Assembly (NCBI RefSeq): GCF_013141915.1
Contig: NZ_SROX01000001.1
Span: 868,001-932,000, forward strand
DNA length: 64,000 nt
Reading direction: 5' to 3'
Source: Cupriavidus necator
GTDB taxonomy: Bacteria; Pseudomonadota; Gammaproteobacteria; Burkholderiales; Burkholderiaceae
Shown here: positions 53,838 to 62,456 of the stretch, piece by piece
How the letters are laid out: the number at the start of each line of letters is the position of its first letter
Position numbering within the stretch: the stretch's first letter is position 1
The notes under the pieces: model-generated
Databases searched by the model: none
Told to the model about the DNA's origin: nothing
What the model saw: the letters and a program-made list of their open reading frames with translations, nothing else
Translations under genes and position numbers: made by a program

Positions 53838-53866
53838 TTGAATTTGAGAATGAGTCGCATTAGCAT
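53838..53866 (+). promoter_or_regulatory. Fur-controlled promoter of the siderophore operon
   Basis: TTGAAT (53838-53843) and TAGCAT (53861-53866) with a 17-bp spacer. The Fur-like box GAGAATGAGTCGCATTAGC (53846-53864) matches the consensus in 14 of 19 positions and fills the spacer and -10. Iron-bound Fur would block transcription. Confidence 0.75.
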
Positions 53867-54003
53867 GTTTCGACCAGTCGCCCCCTGCGCACGGCCATGG
53901 CTATTCGCCCGGCATGCGCGGCAACCCGAAGACGCCGTGCACCGCGCACCGTCATTGGAGCGACTGAGCGCTCCCACCCGTACATCCCTCTGAGGCTCGA
54001 CTC

Positions 54004-55209
54004 ATGCAAGAGATCTTCGTACTCGCCCACGTACCGACCACCGCCGTCAACGAAGGATTCCTGCCGGCGGCGCGCGCGCTCGGACGCTCCGTGGTGTTGT
54101 TGACCGATTGTGCCGATGCCCATCGCGCGCACTTTGCCGGCGTTGGCCTGCCCGCCTATCCGGATGACATCGTCGCGTGCGATGTCTTCAACCCGCTGGC
54201 GATAATCGATGCCATCACTCGCCGCGGCGGCAAACCCGCGGCCGTATTTTCCAATAGCGACCATCTGCAGGCGGCGACGGCGATCGCATCGGCCTACTTT
54301 GGCCTGCCGGGCAAGGACTGGCGCACCGCCTACGCCGCCAAGAACAAGGCAGAGATGCGCCGGCGGCTGCAGGAGTCTGGCATCGACACGTTGTGGCACG
54401 CGGTCGTCTGCGACCGCGCCGGCCTGGCCGCGCTGGCCCACGTTCCGATGCCGTGCATCGTCAAGCCGCGCGAAGGCGTGGCCAGCCAGCAGGTCAGCCT
54501 GGCGCGCAGCCACGCCGAACTGGCCGAGCATTGCGGCGCGATCTGGGCCCGCCACCCGGGCCAGGTGTTGCTGCTGGAAGAATACCTGGAGGGCCCGTTG
54601 TACACGCTGGAAACGCTGGGCGATGGCAAGCAGCTTCGGGCGCTGGGCGGCTTCCGTGTGACCCTGTCGCCCCCGCCGTACTTCGTTGAGCTGGAAGCGG
54701 TATGGGGCACCGGCCTGCCGGCCGCGGTCGAAGCCGAGGTGCTGGACACCATCCGCCGCTTCGGCATCGGTTTCGGCGCCTGCCATACCGAATACGTGCT
54801 GACCGCGAAAGGCCCGCGGCTTATCGAGATCAACTACCGCAGCATCGGCGACTACCGCGAGTTCCTGCTTGCCGACACCTTGCAGTTCCCGCTGTTCGAG
54901 CAGATCTTGCGACTGCACCTTGGCGAGGCGCTGCCAGCGCTCGAGGTGCCGCGGCGGGCGGCCTGGATCCGCTATTTCACCGCGCAGGCAGAGGGCATGC
55001 TGCGACACGCGCCCGCGCACAGTCAGCACGAAGACGGCGGCGTGCGGCTGACCTACCAGCCCCTGCGCAAGGTGGGCGACGCCATCGCGCTGACCCACTC
55101 CAACAAGGATTACCTGGGGGTGCTGCGCGGCAGTGGCCCCGACACCGCCGGGCTTGCCGCCGCGGTCGAGCTGGCCAGCAGCCAGCTCGCCTGGGAGATC
55201 GCACAATGA
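54004..55209 (+). CDS. ATP-grasp ligase of the siderophore operon
   Basis: ATP-grasp enzyme of 401 residues, expected to form a peptide-like bond between a carboxylate and an amine through an acylphosphate. Recognisable parts: N-terminal pre-ATP domain with FSNSDHLQAATAIA, the ATP-binding Lys in MPCIVKPREGVASQQV, VLLLEEYLEGPLYTLETL, and the metal-binding RLIEINYRSIGDYREF. First gene of the operon. Staphyloferrin B operons of staphylococci use a third IucA/IucC-type synthetase instead, so this enzyme probably takes over one condensation step. Confidence 0.85.
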   Translation: MQEIFVLAHVPTTAVNEGFLPAARALGRSVVLLTDCADAHRAHFAGVGLPAYPDDIVACDVFNPLAIIDAITRRGGKPAAVFSNSDHLQAATAIASAYFGLPGKDWRTAYAAKNKAEMRRRLQESGIDTLWHAVVCDRAGLAALAHVPMPCIVKPREGVASQQVSLARSHAELAEHCGAIWARHPGQVLLLEEYLEGPLYTLETLGDGKQLRALGGFRVTLSPPPYFVELEAVWGTGLPAAVEAEVLDTIRRFGIGFGACHTEYVLTAKGPRLIEINYRSIGDYREFLLADTLQFPLFEQILRLHLGEALPALEVPRRAAWIRYFTAQAEGMLRHAPAHSQHEDGGVRLTYQPLRKVGDAIALTHSNKDYLGVLRGSGPDTAGLAAAVELASSQLAWEIAQ

Positions 55210-57026
55210 GCGCCCGCCTGCCCGAGCGAGCGGCCCGGTCCGCCACCGCGGCCGACGCGGACGTGCACTATGTCTGCGTTCGCGTCGTCGATACCCTGCT
55301 GCGCGAAGACGTGCGCGCATGTGCCAGCCGTGGCGAGGTGTACGGCGGCGCAGCGGTGCCGGCCGCCGACGCGCATGGTTTCGACGCCGGCCAGCAGTGG
55401 CTGCGCATCCCGCGCTTTGGCGCCGGCACGCTGTGGCTCCCGGTAACGCCAACGCGCTACATGCAGGAATGGCGCCTGACCCGGCTGCCCGTGCTGCGCG
55501 AAGTGGCCGGCGAGTTTGCCGCGCTGCATGACCTCGACACCATCCTGGCGGCTTTTGCCGACGGACTGCCCGATGAAGACGCCCGGTTGTTCGCGGCCTA
55601 CGGCGACGAATGCCGTGCCGCGGCCGAGCACCGCACCGTATCGATGGCCGAGCGCGCACGCTGGTTTGCGCAGGGTGGCGGCGCTGCCGGCCACGCGCTG
55701 CCTGCCTGGCACCAGCGCATGCTCCACTACGACCGCGTCGCGAGCTTCCTCGACCACCCGTACTACCCCACCGCGCGCGCCAAGCTCGGCTTTTCCGCCG
55801 ACGACCTGGCCCGCTACGCGCCCGAGTTCCAGCCGGCATTTGCGCTGAACTGGCTTGCCGTCCCGCGCGAGCTTCATCATCCCAGCGGCGACGCGCTGCC
55901 GCCGAACTGGCCCGATTGCGCCGAGGTCGGCCTCGATCCCGCACTTGCCCGCTCGCATGCGCTGGTACCGGTTCATCCCTTCGTCTGGCAGCATCATCTC
56001 GATGGCTTCCTCGCCGAAGCCGGGCTCGAACGCCAGGTCATCCGCGCACCCCGCGCCTGCCTGCGCGTGTCGCCCACCCTGTCGGTGCGTTCGCTGGTGG
56101 TGCTCGACGCCCCCGCGTGGCATATCAAGCTGCCGCTCACGATTCGCACGCTGGGCGCCAAGAACATCCGCACCATCAAGCCCAGCACCATCGGCGACGG
56201 CGATCGCATCCAGACCTTGCTTGGCGAGATTGTCCGCCAGGAACCCGGGCTGCACGGGCGGGTGCTGCTGACCGACGAAGCCAACGGCGCCCATGTCGAC
56301 CAGCGACCGTTCCTGGGTTATATCCTGCGCCGCTATCCCGAAGCACAGCTGGCGGACAAGACGGTGGTCCCGGTGGCGGGGCTGCTGGCTGATGCCGCCA
56401 GTGGCCTGTGCGTGGCCGAGGAACTCGCTGGCCGCTATCACGGCGGCGATGTCGATGCCTGGCTGGACGCCTACCTGGCGCTGACCCTGCAATTGCACCT
56501 GACGCTGTGGCTGCGTTATGGCGTGGCGCTGGAATCCAACCAGCAGAACTCGATGCTGGTCTACGGCAGCGACGGCCTGCGCCTGATGCTCAAGGACAAC
56601 GATGCCGCGCGCATCGACCGCTCCATGCTCGCCCATCGCTGGCCTGCCCTGTCAGCCTGCCTGGAAGGCCTGCAAGACCAGCGGATCGGCGTGGATTCGG
56701 CGCTGCCGCTGGCACAGATGTTCGTCACCATCACGCTGCAACTGAACATCGCGGCGCTGGTGGAAGGCCTCGCGCAGCGCCGTGGCACCGATGCCTGCGC
56801 CGGCTACGCGCGCGTGCGCCGCCACGTGGAGGCCGTGCTTGCCGACCTGGCTGCCGCCGGCGCGGATACCGCCTTCGCACGCCAGGTACTGCTCGATGAC
56901 GACCGGCTGCACCTCAAGTACCTGCTGACCGCCGCGTCGCTGGCGGAAAAGGCGCAGACCGGCGCGACCGACGTCAACAAGTTCTATGGCAAGCGGGCGC
57001 CCAACTTCCTCAGGGTGGCCGCGTGA
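55206..57026 (+). CDS. NIS siderophore synthetase (IucA/IucC family), first copy
   Basis: NRPS-independent siderophore synthetase of 606 residues, which adenylates a carboxylate (usually citrate or a citryl derivative) and couples it to an amine. Key segments: HPFVWQHHLDGF (HPxxW), KLPLTIRTLGAKNIRTIKPS, VLLTDEANGAH, YGVALESNQQNSMLVYG with the conserved ESNxQN, and MLKDNDAARI. The ATG overlaps the previous stop by 4 bp. It resembles SbnC/SbnF-type enzymes more than the second copy does; the precise step is an inference. Confidence 0.9.
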   Translation: MSARLPERAARSATAADADVHYVCVRVVDTLLREDVRACASRGEVYGGAAVPAADAHGFDAGQQWLRIPRFGAGTLWLPVTPTRYMQEWRLTRLPVLREVAGEFAALHDLDTILAAFADGLPDEDARLFAAYGDECRAAAEHRTVSMAERARWFAQGGGAAGHALPAWHQRMLHYDRVASFLDHPYYPTARAKLGFSADDLARYAPEFQPAFALNWLAVPRELHHPSGDALPPNWPDCAEVGLDPALARSHALVPVHPFVWQHHLDGFLAEAGLERQVIRAPRACLRVSPTLSVRSLVVLDAPAWHIKLPLTIRTLGAKNIRTIKPSTIGDGDRIQTLLGEIVRQEPGLHGRVLLTDEANGAHVDQRPFLGYILRRYPEAQLADKTVVPVAGLLADAASGLCVAEELAGRYHGGDVDAWLDAYLALTLQLHLTLWLRYGVALESNQQNSMLVYGSDGLRLMLKDNDAARIDRSMLAHRWPALSACLEGLQDQRIGVDSALPLAQMFVTITLQLNIAALVEGLAQRRGTDACAGYARVRRHVEAVLADLAAAGADTAFARQVLLDDDRLHLKYLLTAASLAEKAQTGATDVNKFYGKRAPNFLRVAA

Positions 57027-58198
57027 GCGCCGGCACGCGGCAGGTTGTCGCGGTGGTGATGCTGTGCCATTTCATCGCCGCGTTCGCGGCCCTGGGGATG
57101 CCGCCGTTCTTCGCCTTGATCCTGCAGCGCTCGCTGCATAACGACGTGCCGTGGCTCGCGGGCGCGTTCTACGTGGTGCCAACGCTGCTTGCGGCGGTCT
57201 CGGCGCCATGGTGGGGCCGGCTCGCGGACCGCTTCGGCAAGAAGCCGCTGCTGATGCGCGCGCAATTGGGACTGGCGGCCAGCTTCCTGCTGGCCAGCTA
57301 CGCGACCAACTCGTTTGCGTTCCTGGCGGCGCTGGTTCTGCAGGGCGTGCTGGGCGGGACCTTCTCGGCCTCCAATGCCTACCTGGCCACGGTCGCCAGC
57401 GGCACCACCCTGACGCGCAGCCTGACGGCAATGCAGTGGTCGGCGCGCGCCGCGCTGGTGGCCGCACCCGCTTGCCTCGGCTGGTGGATGGGTGCCGAAA
57501 CCCCGATCTTGCTGTACCGCTGGCTTGCGCTGCTGCCGATGGCCGCCGCGGTGCTGATCGCCTGGCTGCCAGCGGGCAAAGCCGGCAGCGCGCCAAAGCG
57601 GCCGGCGGCAGGCGCCAGTGGCACAAGCGCGCCGGCGCCCGCCACGCCGCGGCAGATCTATGTGCTGCAGTTTGCCTTCGTGTTCTCCACCGTGGTGACG
57701 TTCCCCTACTTCATCCCGGACATGCAGCAGCGCATGCCCGCCATTTCCGCGGCCACTGCCGGACTGCTGTTCGGCCTGCCACACCTGGTGTACCTGGTCG
57801 CGGCGCCGCTGCTGTCGCGGCGGCTGGGGCTGGCCCCGTCGCTGGCACTGCTTGCCACCGCCTACGGCACGCTGGCGCTTGCCCTGATGGCACAGGCGGC
57901 GCCGCTGGGCCTGGCGGCACTGGTGGCGTGGCGGCTGCTGATGGGCCTTGCCATGACCGTCGGCTTTATCGCCCTGCATGCGCTGGTCGCAAGCGTGGTG
58001 CACGCAGGCAATGCCGGCCGCACCTTCGGCTGGTTCGAAAGCAGTTCGAAATGGGGTGGCGTCGTGGCCGGCCTTGGTGCCGGCGCGGCGATCAGCCTGG
58101 CCGGCCAGCGCGCCCCGTACCTGCTTGGCGCCGCGCTGCTCGCGCCAGTCGTCACCTACCTGGTCCTTACCGCCCGACAGCGGATGGGCACACTCTGA
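57023..58198 (+). CDS. MFS siderophore exporter (SbnD-like)
   Basis: Inner-membrane transporter of 391 residues and about twelve transmembrane segments. The MFS motif GRLADRFGKKPLLM follows the second helix. A GTG start at 57023 overlaps the stop of the synthetase gene. Between two siderophore synthetases, it is the likely exporter of the finished siderophore, as SbnD is in staphyloferrin B operons. Confidence 0.87.
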   Translation: MSAGTRQVVAVVMLCHFIAAFAALGMPPFFALILQRSLHNDVPWLAGAFYVVPTLLAAVSAPWWGRLADRFGKKPLLMRAQLGLAASFLLASYATNSFAFLAALVLQGVLGGTFSASNAYLATVASGTTLTRSLTAMQWSARAALVAAPACLGWWMGAETPILLYRWLALLPMAAAVLIAWLPAGKAGSAPKRPAAGASGTSAPAPATPRQIYVLQFAFVFSTVVTFPYFIPDMQQRMPAISAATAGLLFGLPHLVYLVAAPLLSRRLGLAPSLALLATAYGTLALALMAQAAPLGLAALVAWRLLMGLAMTVGFIALHALVASVVHAGNAGRTFGWFESSSKWGGVVAGLGAGAAISLAGQRAPYLLGAALLAPVVTYLVLTARQRMGTL

Positions 58199-58226
58199 TC
58201 CCTTCCGAGAACGAGGTCACAAGACT

Positions 58227-60056
58227 ATGCAAGTGCAAGGCAAGATCGAAGATATCGCCACGCGCCGCCCCTTGGCAGAACTCGCCGCGGCGCGGCGCTG
58301 CGAGGAAACGCTGCTGAACTGCTACTGCCGTGAAGTCGCGTCCCCCGCCGGCCAGTTGCGCGTCGGCCCGCCCGCCGCGCAGAACGACTGGCCGGCGACC
58401 ATCGCCATGACCCTGCAGCGCGAGCCGGCCCAGGTGCTGGAGGTGCGGTTGCCGCATAACCATGACCGCCTGCTGGCCGTTGTCGGCGGTGCCTGGCTGA
58501 CCGGCAACTACCGCTACCTGTCGCCGGTCTTCCACAAGGCCGAGAACAAGCCATGGGCGCTGCTGGACTGGGAAGCGCTGGCCGTGCTGCTGTTGCGCGA
58601 GATGGCGCAACAGCACCAGCTCCCACCCAACACCGAACTGATGGCGCAGATCCGCAACAGCGTCGCGGTCAGCACGAAAGTGCTGTCCGTGCCGGTACCC
58701 GCGACGATCCCGGCCGATCCGGTGGAGGCCTATATCGATTCGGAGCAATCGCTGACCTTTGGCCATCCCTTCCATCCCACCCCCAAAAGCCGGCAGGGCT
58801 TCTCCGACGATGACCTGCTGCGCTATTCGCCGGAACTGCGCACGCGCTTTGCGCTGGCGTGGTTCGCGGTGCCCCGCGATGACATCGCGCAGCAGTCGCT
58901 GCTCGGCGCCAGTTGCGACCAGCTGATCGCGGCGCAAGCCCCGGCGGTGTGCGCCGAGCGCGTGCCGGTGCCGGTCCATCCCTGGCAGGCGGGATACCTG
59001 CGCGAGCATCCGCTCGTGCGCGCCGCACTGGCAAGCGGTCGCATGCTCGACCTGGGCACGCAGGGCGCCGACTTTTTTCCCACCTCATCGATCCGGACCC
59101 TGTACCAGCCTGGCAATCCGTATTTCTACAAGCTGTCGCTGAACATCCGCATTACCAACTGCGTGCGCAAGAACGCATGGTACGAGCTGGAGAGCGCCAT
59201 GCATGTCAACCGGGTGCTGCGTCCGCTGCTGCCGGATCTGGCGCGGCGGTTCCCGGGCCTGGCGCTGATGGAGGAGCCGGCGTTCCTGTCGGTGGACCTC
59301 AAGGACGCCGATCTCGAGCAGAACCGCCAGGTCATCGAAGGCTTCGGCCTGATCCTGCGCCAGAGCGTGGATACGCTGCGCGCGCCGGATTGCGTGCCGC
59401 TGCTGGCCGGCTCGCTGTTCGGCAATCATCACTACGGCGCAGCGCGCATGCAGCGTCTGCTCGCTGCGCAGGCCGCGCAAGCCGGGACCACGGTGGATGC
59501 CATGGCCGAGCGCTGGTTCTCCGCGTATGTGGCGCAATTGCTCTACCCGGTCTTCCATCTCTTCTTCGCGCACGGCATCGTGTTCGAGCCGCACTTGCAA
59601 AATGTGGTGCTGGGTCTGCGCCAGGACATGCCGGCGCAGCTGTTCCTGCGCGACTTCGAGGGCGTGAAGCTGACGCCTTCGCGCCATCCCGCGTCGTCCA
59701 TGCCCGGGCTCAGCGAACGCGCGCGGGCTTCGCTGTGGTATGACGAAGAACAAGGCTGGAACCGCGTGGCCTATTGCCTGTTCGTCAACAACCTGTGCGA
59801 AGTCATCGCCCAGCTCGGTGCCGGCAGGCAGGTCCTGACCACGCGGCTGTGGTCGGTGGTCCGTCAGCACCTGCATGACTACCAGCATCGCCATGGCGAT
59901 GCCGCATCGGCGCGGCGCATCAACGGCCTGCTCGCTGGCCACCCCTTCCCTGCCAAGACCAATTTCAGCAACCGCTTCTTCCAGCGCGCCGATCGCGCTT
60001 CGACCTACGTGTCCGTGGCCAATCCCATTCCCTTCGCCGGCATGGAGGCGGCATGA
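58227..60056 (+). CDS. NIS siderophore synthetase (IucA/IucC family), second copy
   Basis: Synthetase of 609 residues. Landmarks: TFGHPFHPTPKSRQGF (substrate region), PVPVHPWQAGYL (HPWQ), PTSSIRTLYQPGNPYFYKLS, LNIRITNCVRKNAWYELESA, GIVFEPHLQNVVLGLR (the EPHxQN signature) and LFLRDFEGVKL. It follows the exporter by 28 bp. The KLSLNIRITNCVRKN stretch is typical of the SbnE/IucA side of the family, which uses citrate. Confidence 0.9.
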   Translation: MQVQGKIEDIATRRPLAELAAARRCEETLLNCYCREVASPAGQLRVGPPAAQNDWPATIAMTLQREPAQVLEVRLPHNHDRLLAVVGGAWLTGNYRYLSPVFHKAENKPWALLDWEALAVLLLREMAQQHQLPPNTELMAQIRNSVAVSTKVLSVPVPATIPADPVEAYIDSEQSLTFGHPFHPTPKSRQGFSDDDLLRYSPELRTRFALAWFAVPRDDIAQQSLLGASCDQLIAAQAPAVCAERVPVPVHPWQAGYLREHPLVRAALASGRMLDLGTQGADFFPTSSIRTLYQPGNPYFYKLSLNIRITNCVRKNAWYELESAMHVNRVLRPLLPDLARRFPGLALMEEPAFLSVDLKDADLEQNRQVIEGFGLILRQSVDTLRAPDCVPLLAGSLFGNHHYGAARMQRLLAAQAAQAGTTVDAMAERWFSAYVAQLLYPVFHLFFAHGIVFEPHLQNVVLGLRQDMPAQLFLRDFEGVKLTPSRHPASSMPGLSERARASLWYDEEQGWNRVAYCLFVNNLCEVIAQLGAGRQVLTTRLWSVVRQHLHDYQHRHGDAASARRINGLLAGHPFPAKTNFSNRFFQRADRASTYVSVANPIPFAGMEAA

Positions 60057-61291
60057 CCATGCACACTCCGGAACTGCGCTGGTCGCGCGTCACCGAACAC
60101 CTGCATCAGGCACTCGCCAGCGCGGCAGCCCCGCTCAGCGCCTACGTCTATGACCTCGAGGCGCTGCGGCGCCACGCCGATGCCATCGCGCGCGGCCTGC
60201 CGCCGGGTTTCGAACTGTTCTACGCCATCAAGGCCAATTCCGACCTGCCGATCCTGCAGACGCTGGCGCCGCTGGCGCATGGCTTCGAGATTTCCTCCGG
60301 CGGCGAACTGGCCTGGGTGCGCGAGCACTTTGCCGAGGTGCCGCTGATCTTCAGCGGCCCCGGCAAGACCGATGGAGAACTGGCCAGCGCGCTCGCGCTC
60401 GGCGTCGAGGCGCTGCACGTGGAAAGCTTGCACGAACTCGAGCGGCTGGCCTGGCTGGCGCGCGAGCGCGGCGCTACGGCACCGGTGCTGCTGCGCGTCA
60501 ACCTGGCCATCGAAGGATTGCAGGCCACCACGCTGATGATGGGCGGCAAGCCCACGCCGTTCGGCATCGCCGGCGACCAGCTGCCCGCGTGCCTGGCGTG
60601 GCTGCGCGCCCATCCGGAGATCCGGCTGCGCGGTTTCCATTTCCACCTGATGTCCCATCAGCTCGACGCCGCTGCCCACCTGCGCCTGCTCGATGCCTAC
60701 CTGAGCCAGGTCAGGCGCTGGCGCACGGAGTACGGGCTCGACGCGCTGGACCAGGTCAACGTCGGCGGCGGCATCGGCGTCAATTATCGCGAACCCGGCC
60801 GTCAGTTCGACTGGGCCGCCTTTGCCGAGGGCCTGCCGGCACTGTCGGCACGGCGCGACGGGCTGACCGTGCGCTTTGAATGCGGACGCTATATCACCGC
60901 GTTCTGCGGCTACTACGCCATGGAGGTGATCGACATCAAGCACGCCTTCGACCGCGCCTTCGTCGTGGCCTGCGGCGGCACGCACCACTTCCGCACGCCC
61001 TATGCGCAAGGGCACAGCCATCCATTCCGGGTGCTGCCGGTGGCGTCGTGGCGCTATCCGTTCGCCCGCCCGGCGGTGCGCGACGCGCGCGTCAGCGTGG
61101 TCGGGCAACTCTGCACGCCCAAGGACATCCTGGCCCACGACACGCCCGTGGACAGCGTGCGCGCCGGCGACCTGGTGGTGTTCCCGTACGCCGGCGCCTA
61201 CGCCTGGCATATCTCCCACCATGACTTCCTGCGCCACCCGCATCCGCGGCACTGCTACCTTCCGGTGGAGCATACCCATGCTGCAGCCTAA
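60053..61291 (+). CDS. PLP-dependent decarboxylase (SbnH-like)
   Basis: Fold-type III decarboxylase of 412 residues, of the diaminopimelate/ornithine decarboxylase superfamily. The PLP Lys is in FYAIKANSDLP; other stretches are HGFEISSGGELAW, RGFHFHLMSHQLD, NVGGGIGVNYREPG, and FECGRYITAFCGYYAM. In staphyloferrin B synthesis SbnH decarboxylates the citryl-diaminopropionate intermediate to the ethylenediamine form. The ATG overlaps the previous stop by 4 bp. Confidence 0.88.
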   Translation: MTMHTPELRWSRVTEHLHQALASAAAPLSAYVYDLEALRRHADAIARGLPPGFELFYAIKANSDLPILQTLAPLAHGFEISSGGELAWVREHFAEVPLIFSGPGKTDGELASALALGVEALHVESLHELERLAWLARERGATAPVLLRVNLAIEGLQATTLMMGGKPTPFGIAGDQLPACLAWLRAHPEIRLRGFHFHLMSHQLDAAAHLRLLDAYLSQVRRWRTEYGLDALDQVNVGGGIGVNYREPGRQFDWAAFAEGLPALSARRDGLTVRFECGRYITAFCGYYAMEVIDIKHAFDRAFVVACGGTHHFRTPYAQGHSHPFRVLPVASWRYPFARPAVRDARVSVVGQLCTPKDILAHDTPVDSVRAGDLVVFPYAGAYAWHISHHDFLRHPHPRHCYLPVEHTHAAA

Positions 61292-62048
61292 CCAACTCAA
61301 GGCCGTGCTCGCGGCCCGGCGCGACGTGTTCGGGCTGATCAACTCGCTGCCTTTGCCGCTGATGACAGAGATGATCGGCTACGCCGGCTTCGACTTCGTG
61401 ATCCTGGACCTCGAGCATGTCGGCGTGAACCCGCAGACGCTCGAGAACATGCTCCGCGCGGCGGAATGCGCCGGCATCACCGCGCTGGTCAGGGTTCCCG
61501 CGGCGGAGCCGGCCATCATCCTGCGCGTCCTGGATGCCGGCGCGCAGGGCATCGTGGTGCCGCACGTACGCAGCCGCGCCACGGCCGAGCTGGCGGTCGC
61601 CAGCGCGCGCTATCACCCGCTCGGCAGCCGCGGCATCGCCGGCGGCCGCACCACCGGCTTCGGTACGCTCACGCTGCCGGATTACATGGAGCGGGCCAAC
61701 CGTGAGCTGATGGTGGTGGCCATGATCGAGGATCGCGAAGGCGTCGACGCGATCGAGGAGATCGTAGCCGTGCCCGGCATCGACATGGTGCTGGAAGGCG
61801 CGATCGACCTGTCCCAAAGCCTTGGCGTGCCCGCTGACGCGCACCATCCCGCCGTGCAGGCCGCGATCCGCCGCATTGCGCAGGCCTGCCGGGCGCGCGG
61901 CGTGCCGTTCTGTGCCATGCCGCGCGCGGCCGGGCAATGCGAACAATGGCGCGAGCAAGGTGTACACGCCTTCCTGCTCGGCGACGACCGGGCCACTGCC
62001 TTTCGCGCCATGAAGCAGCTGGCGGCATGCTATCGGCGTGAACCTTGA
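61278..62048 (+). CDS. SbnG-type citrate synthase of the HpcH/HpaI aldolase family
   Basis: TIM-barrel class II aldolase of 256 residues: FDFVILDLEHVGVNPQTLEN, GAQGIVVPHVRSRATAEL, GSRGIAGGRTTGFG, and GIDMVLEGAIDLSQSLGVP. SbnG makes citrate for the siderophore from oxaloacetate and acetyl-CoA, apart from the TCA-cycle enzyme. It overlaps the decarboxylase gene by 14 bp and is the last gene of the operon. A generic aldolase is the alternative, but the position strongly supports SbnG. Confidence 0.85.
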   Translation: MLQPNQLKAVLAARRDVFGLINSLPLPLMTEMIGYAGFDFVILDLEHVGVNPQTLENMLRAAECAGITALVRVPAAEPAIILRVLDAGAQGIVVPHVRSRATAELAVASARYHPLGSRGIAGGRTTGFGTLTLPDYMERANRELMVVAMIEDREGVDAIEEIVAVPGIDMVLEGAIDLSQSLGVPADAHHPAVQAAIRRIAQACRARGVPFCAMPRAAGQCEQWREQGVHAFLLGDDRATAFRAMKQLAACYRREP

Positions 62049-62049
62049 T

Positions 62050-62079
62050 GCCGGGCCGCGCGCGCCGCGCCGGCCCGGC
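62050..62079 (+). terminator. GC-rich hairpin at the end of the siderophore operon
   Basis: GCCGGGCC (62050-62057) and GGCCCGGC (62072-62079) pair perfectly two bases after the SbnG-like stop. There is no T-run, so termination may need Rho or be incomplete. Confidence 0.45.
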
Positions 62080-62107
62080 GCTGGCTGGCGGCTAGTGCTG
62101 CGGCGGA

Positions 62108-62136
62108 TTGCGAATCATTATGGGGTGCACTATGCT
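62108..62136 (+). promoter_or_regulatory. Promoter of the PepSY-cytochrome b561 pair with a Fur-like half site
   Basis: TTGCGA (62108-62113) and TATGCT (62131-62136) are 17 bp apart. The spacer begins ATCATTATG, matching one half of a Fur box (8 of 9), with a poor second half. Iron control is possible. Confidence 0.55.
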
Positions 62137-62165
62137 GAATTCTCGCCCCGATACGGAGAGCCCTC

Positions 62166-62432
62166 ATGCTGAAAATTGGCGCACTGCTGGTCATGGTGCT
62201 GTTGTCCGGTGCCGCGCTGGCCAGCGCGAAATGTCCCGCGCATCCCAGGGGCGAATGGATCAAGGAGAGCGATGCCCGCGCCAGGATCGAAGCGCAGGGC
62301 TACCAGATCAGGAAGTTCAAGGTGGATGGGAACTGTTACGAGATCTACGGCAAGACCAAAGAGGGAAAAAAGGCGGAAATCTACTTCGACACCAAGACGC
62401 TGGACATCGTCAAGGCCGAAATCGAGAAATAG
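62166..62432 (+). CDS. PepSY-domain periplasmic protein
   Basis: Exported protein of 88 residues: signal peptide (LKIGALLVMVLLSGAALA), then a PepSY-like unit with WIKESDARARIEAQGYQIRK, CYEIYGKTKEGKKAEIYFD and a C-terminal TLDIVKAEIEK. Two Cys in the mature part (CPAH and NCYE) could form a disulfide. Found next to cytochrome b561 genes in many proteobacteria. CGGAGAG gives the ribosome site. Confidence 0.85.
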   Translation: MLKIGALLVMVLLSGAALASAKCPAHPRGEWIKESDARARIEAQGYQIRKFKVDGNCYEIYGKTKEGKKAEIYFDTKTLDIVKAEIEK

Positions 62433-62456
62433 CGCCAGCCAGATTCCCAACGGGCA

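Larger units (their letters stand above)
53584..54003. other. Regulatory region between the LuxR-type gene and the siderophore operon
   Basis: No gene. It contains two Fur-like boxes, a perfect palindrome and two promoters, described separately. The siderophore operon leader is about 130 nt long. Confidence 0.8.
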
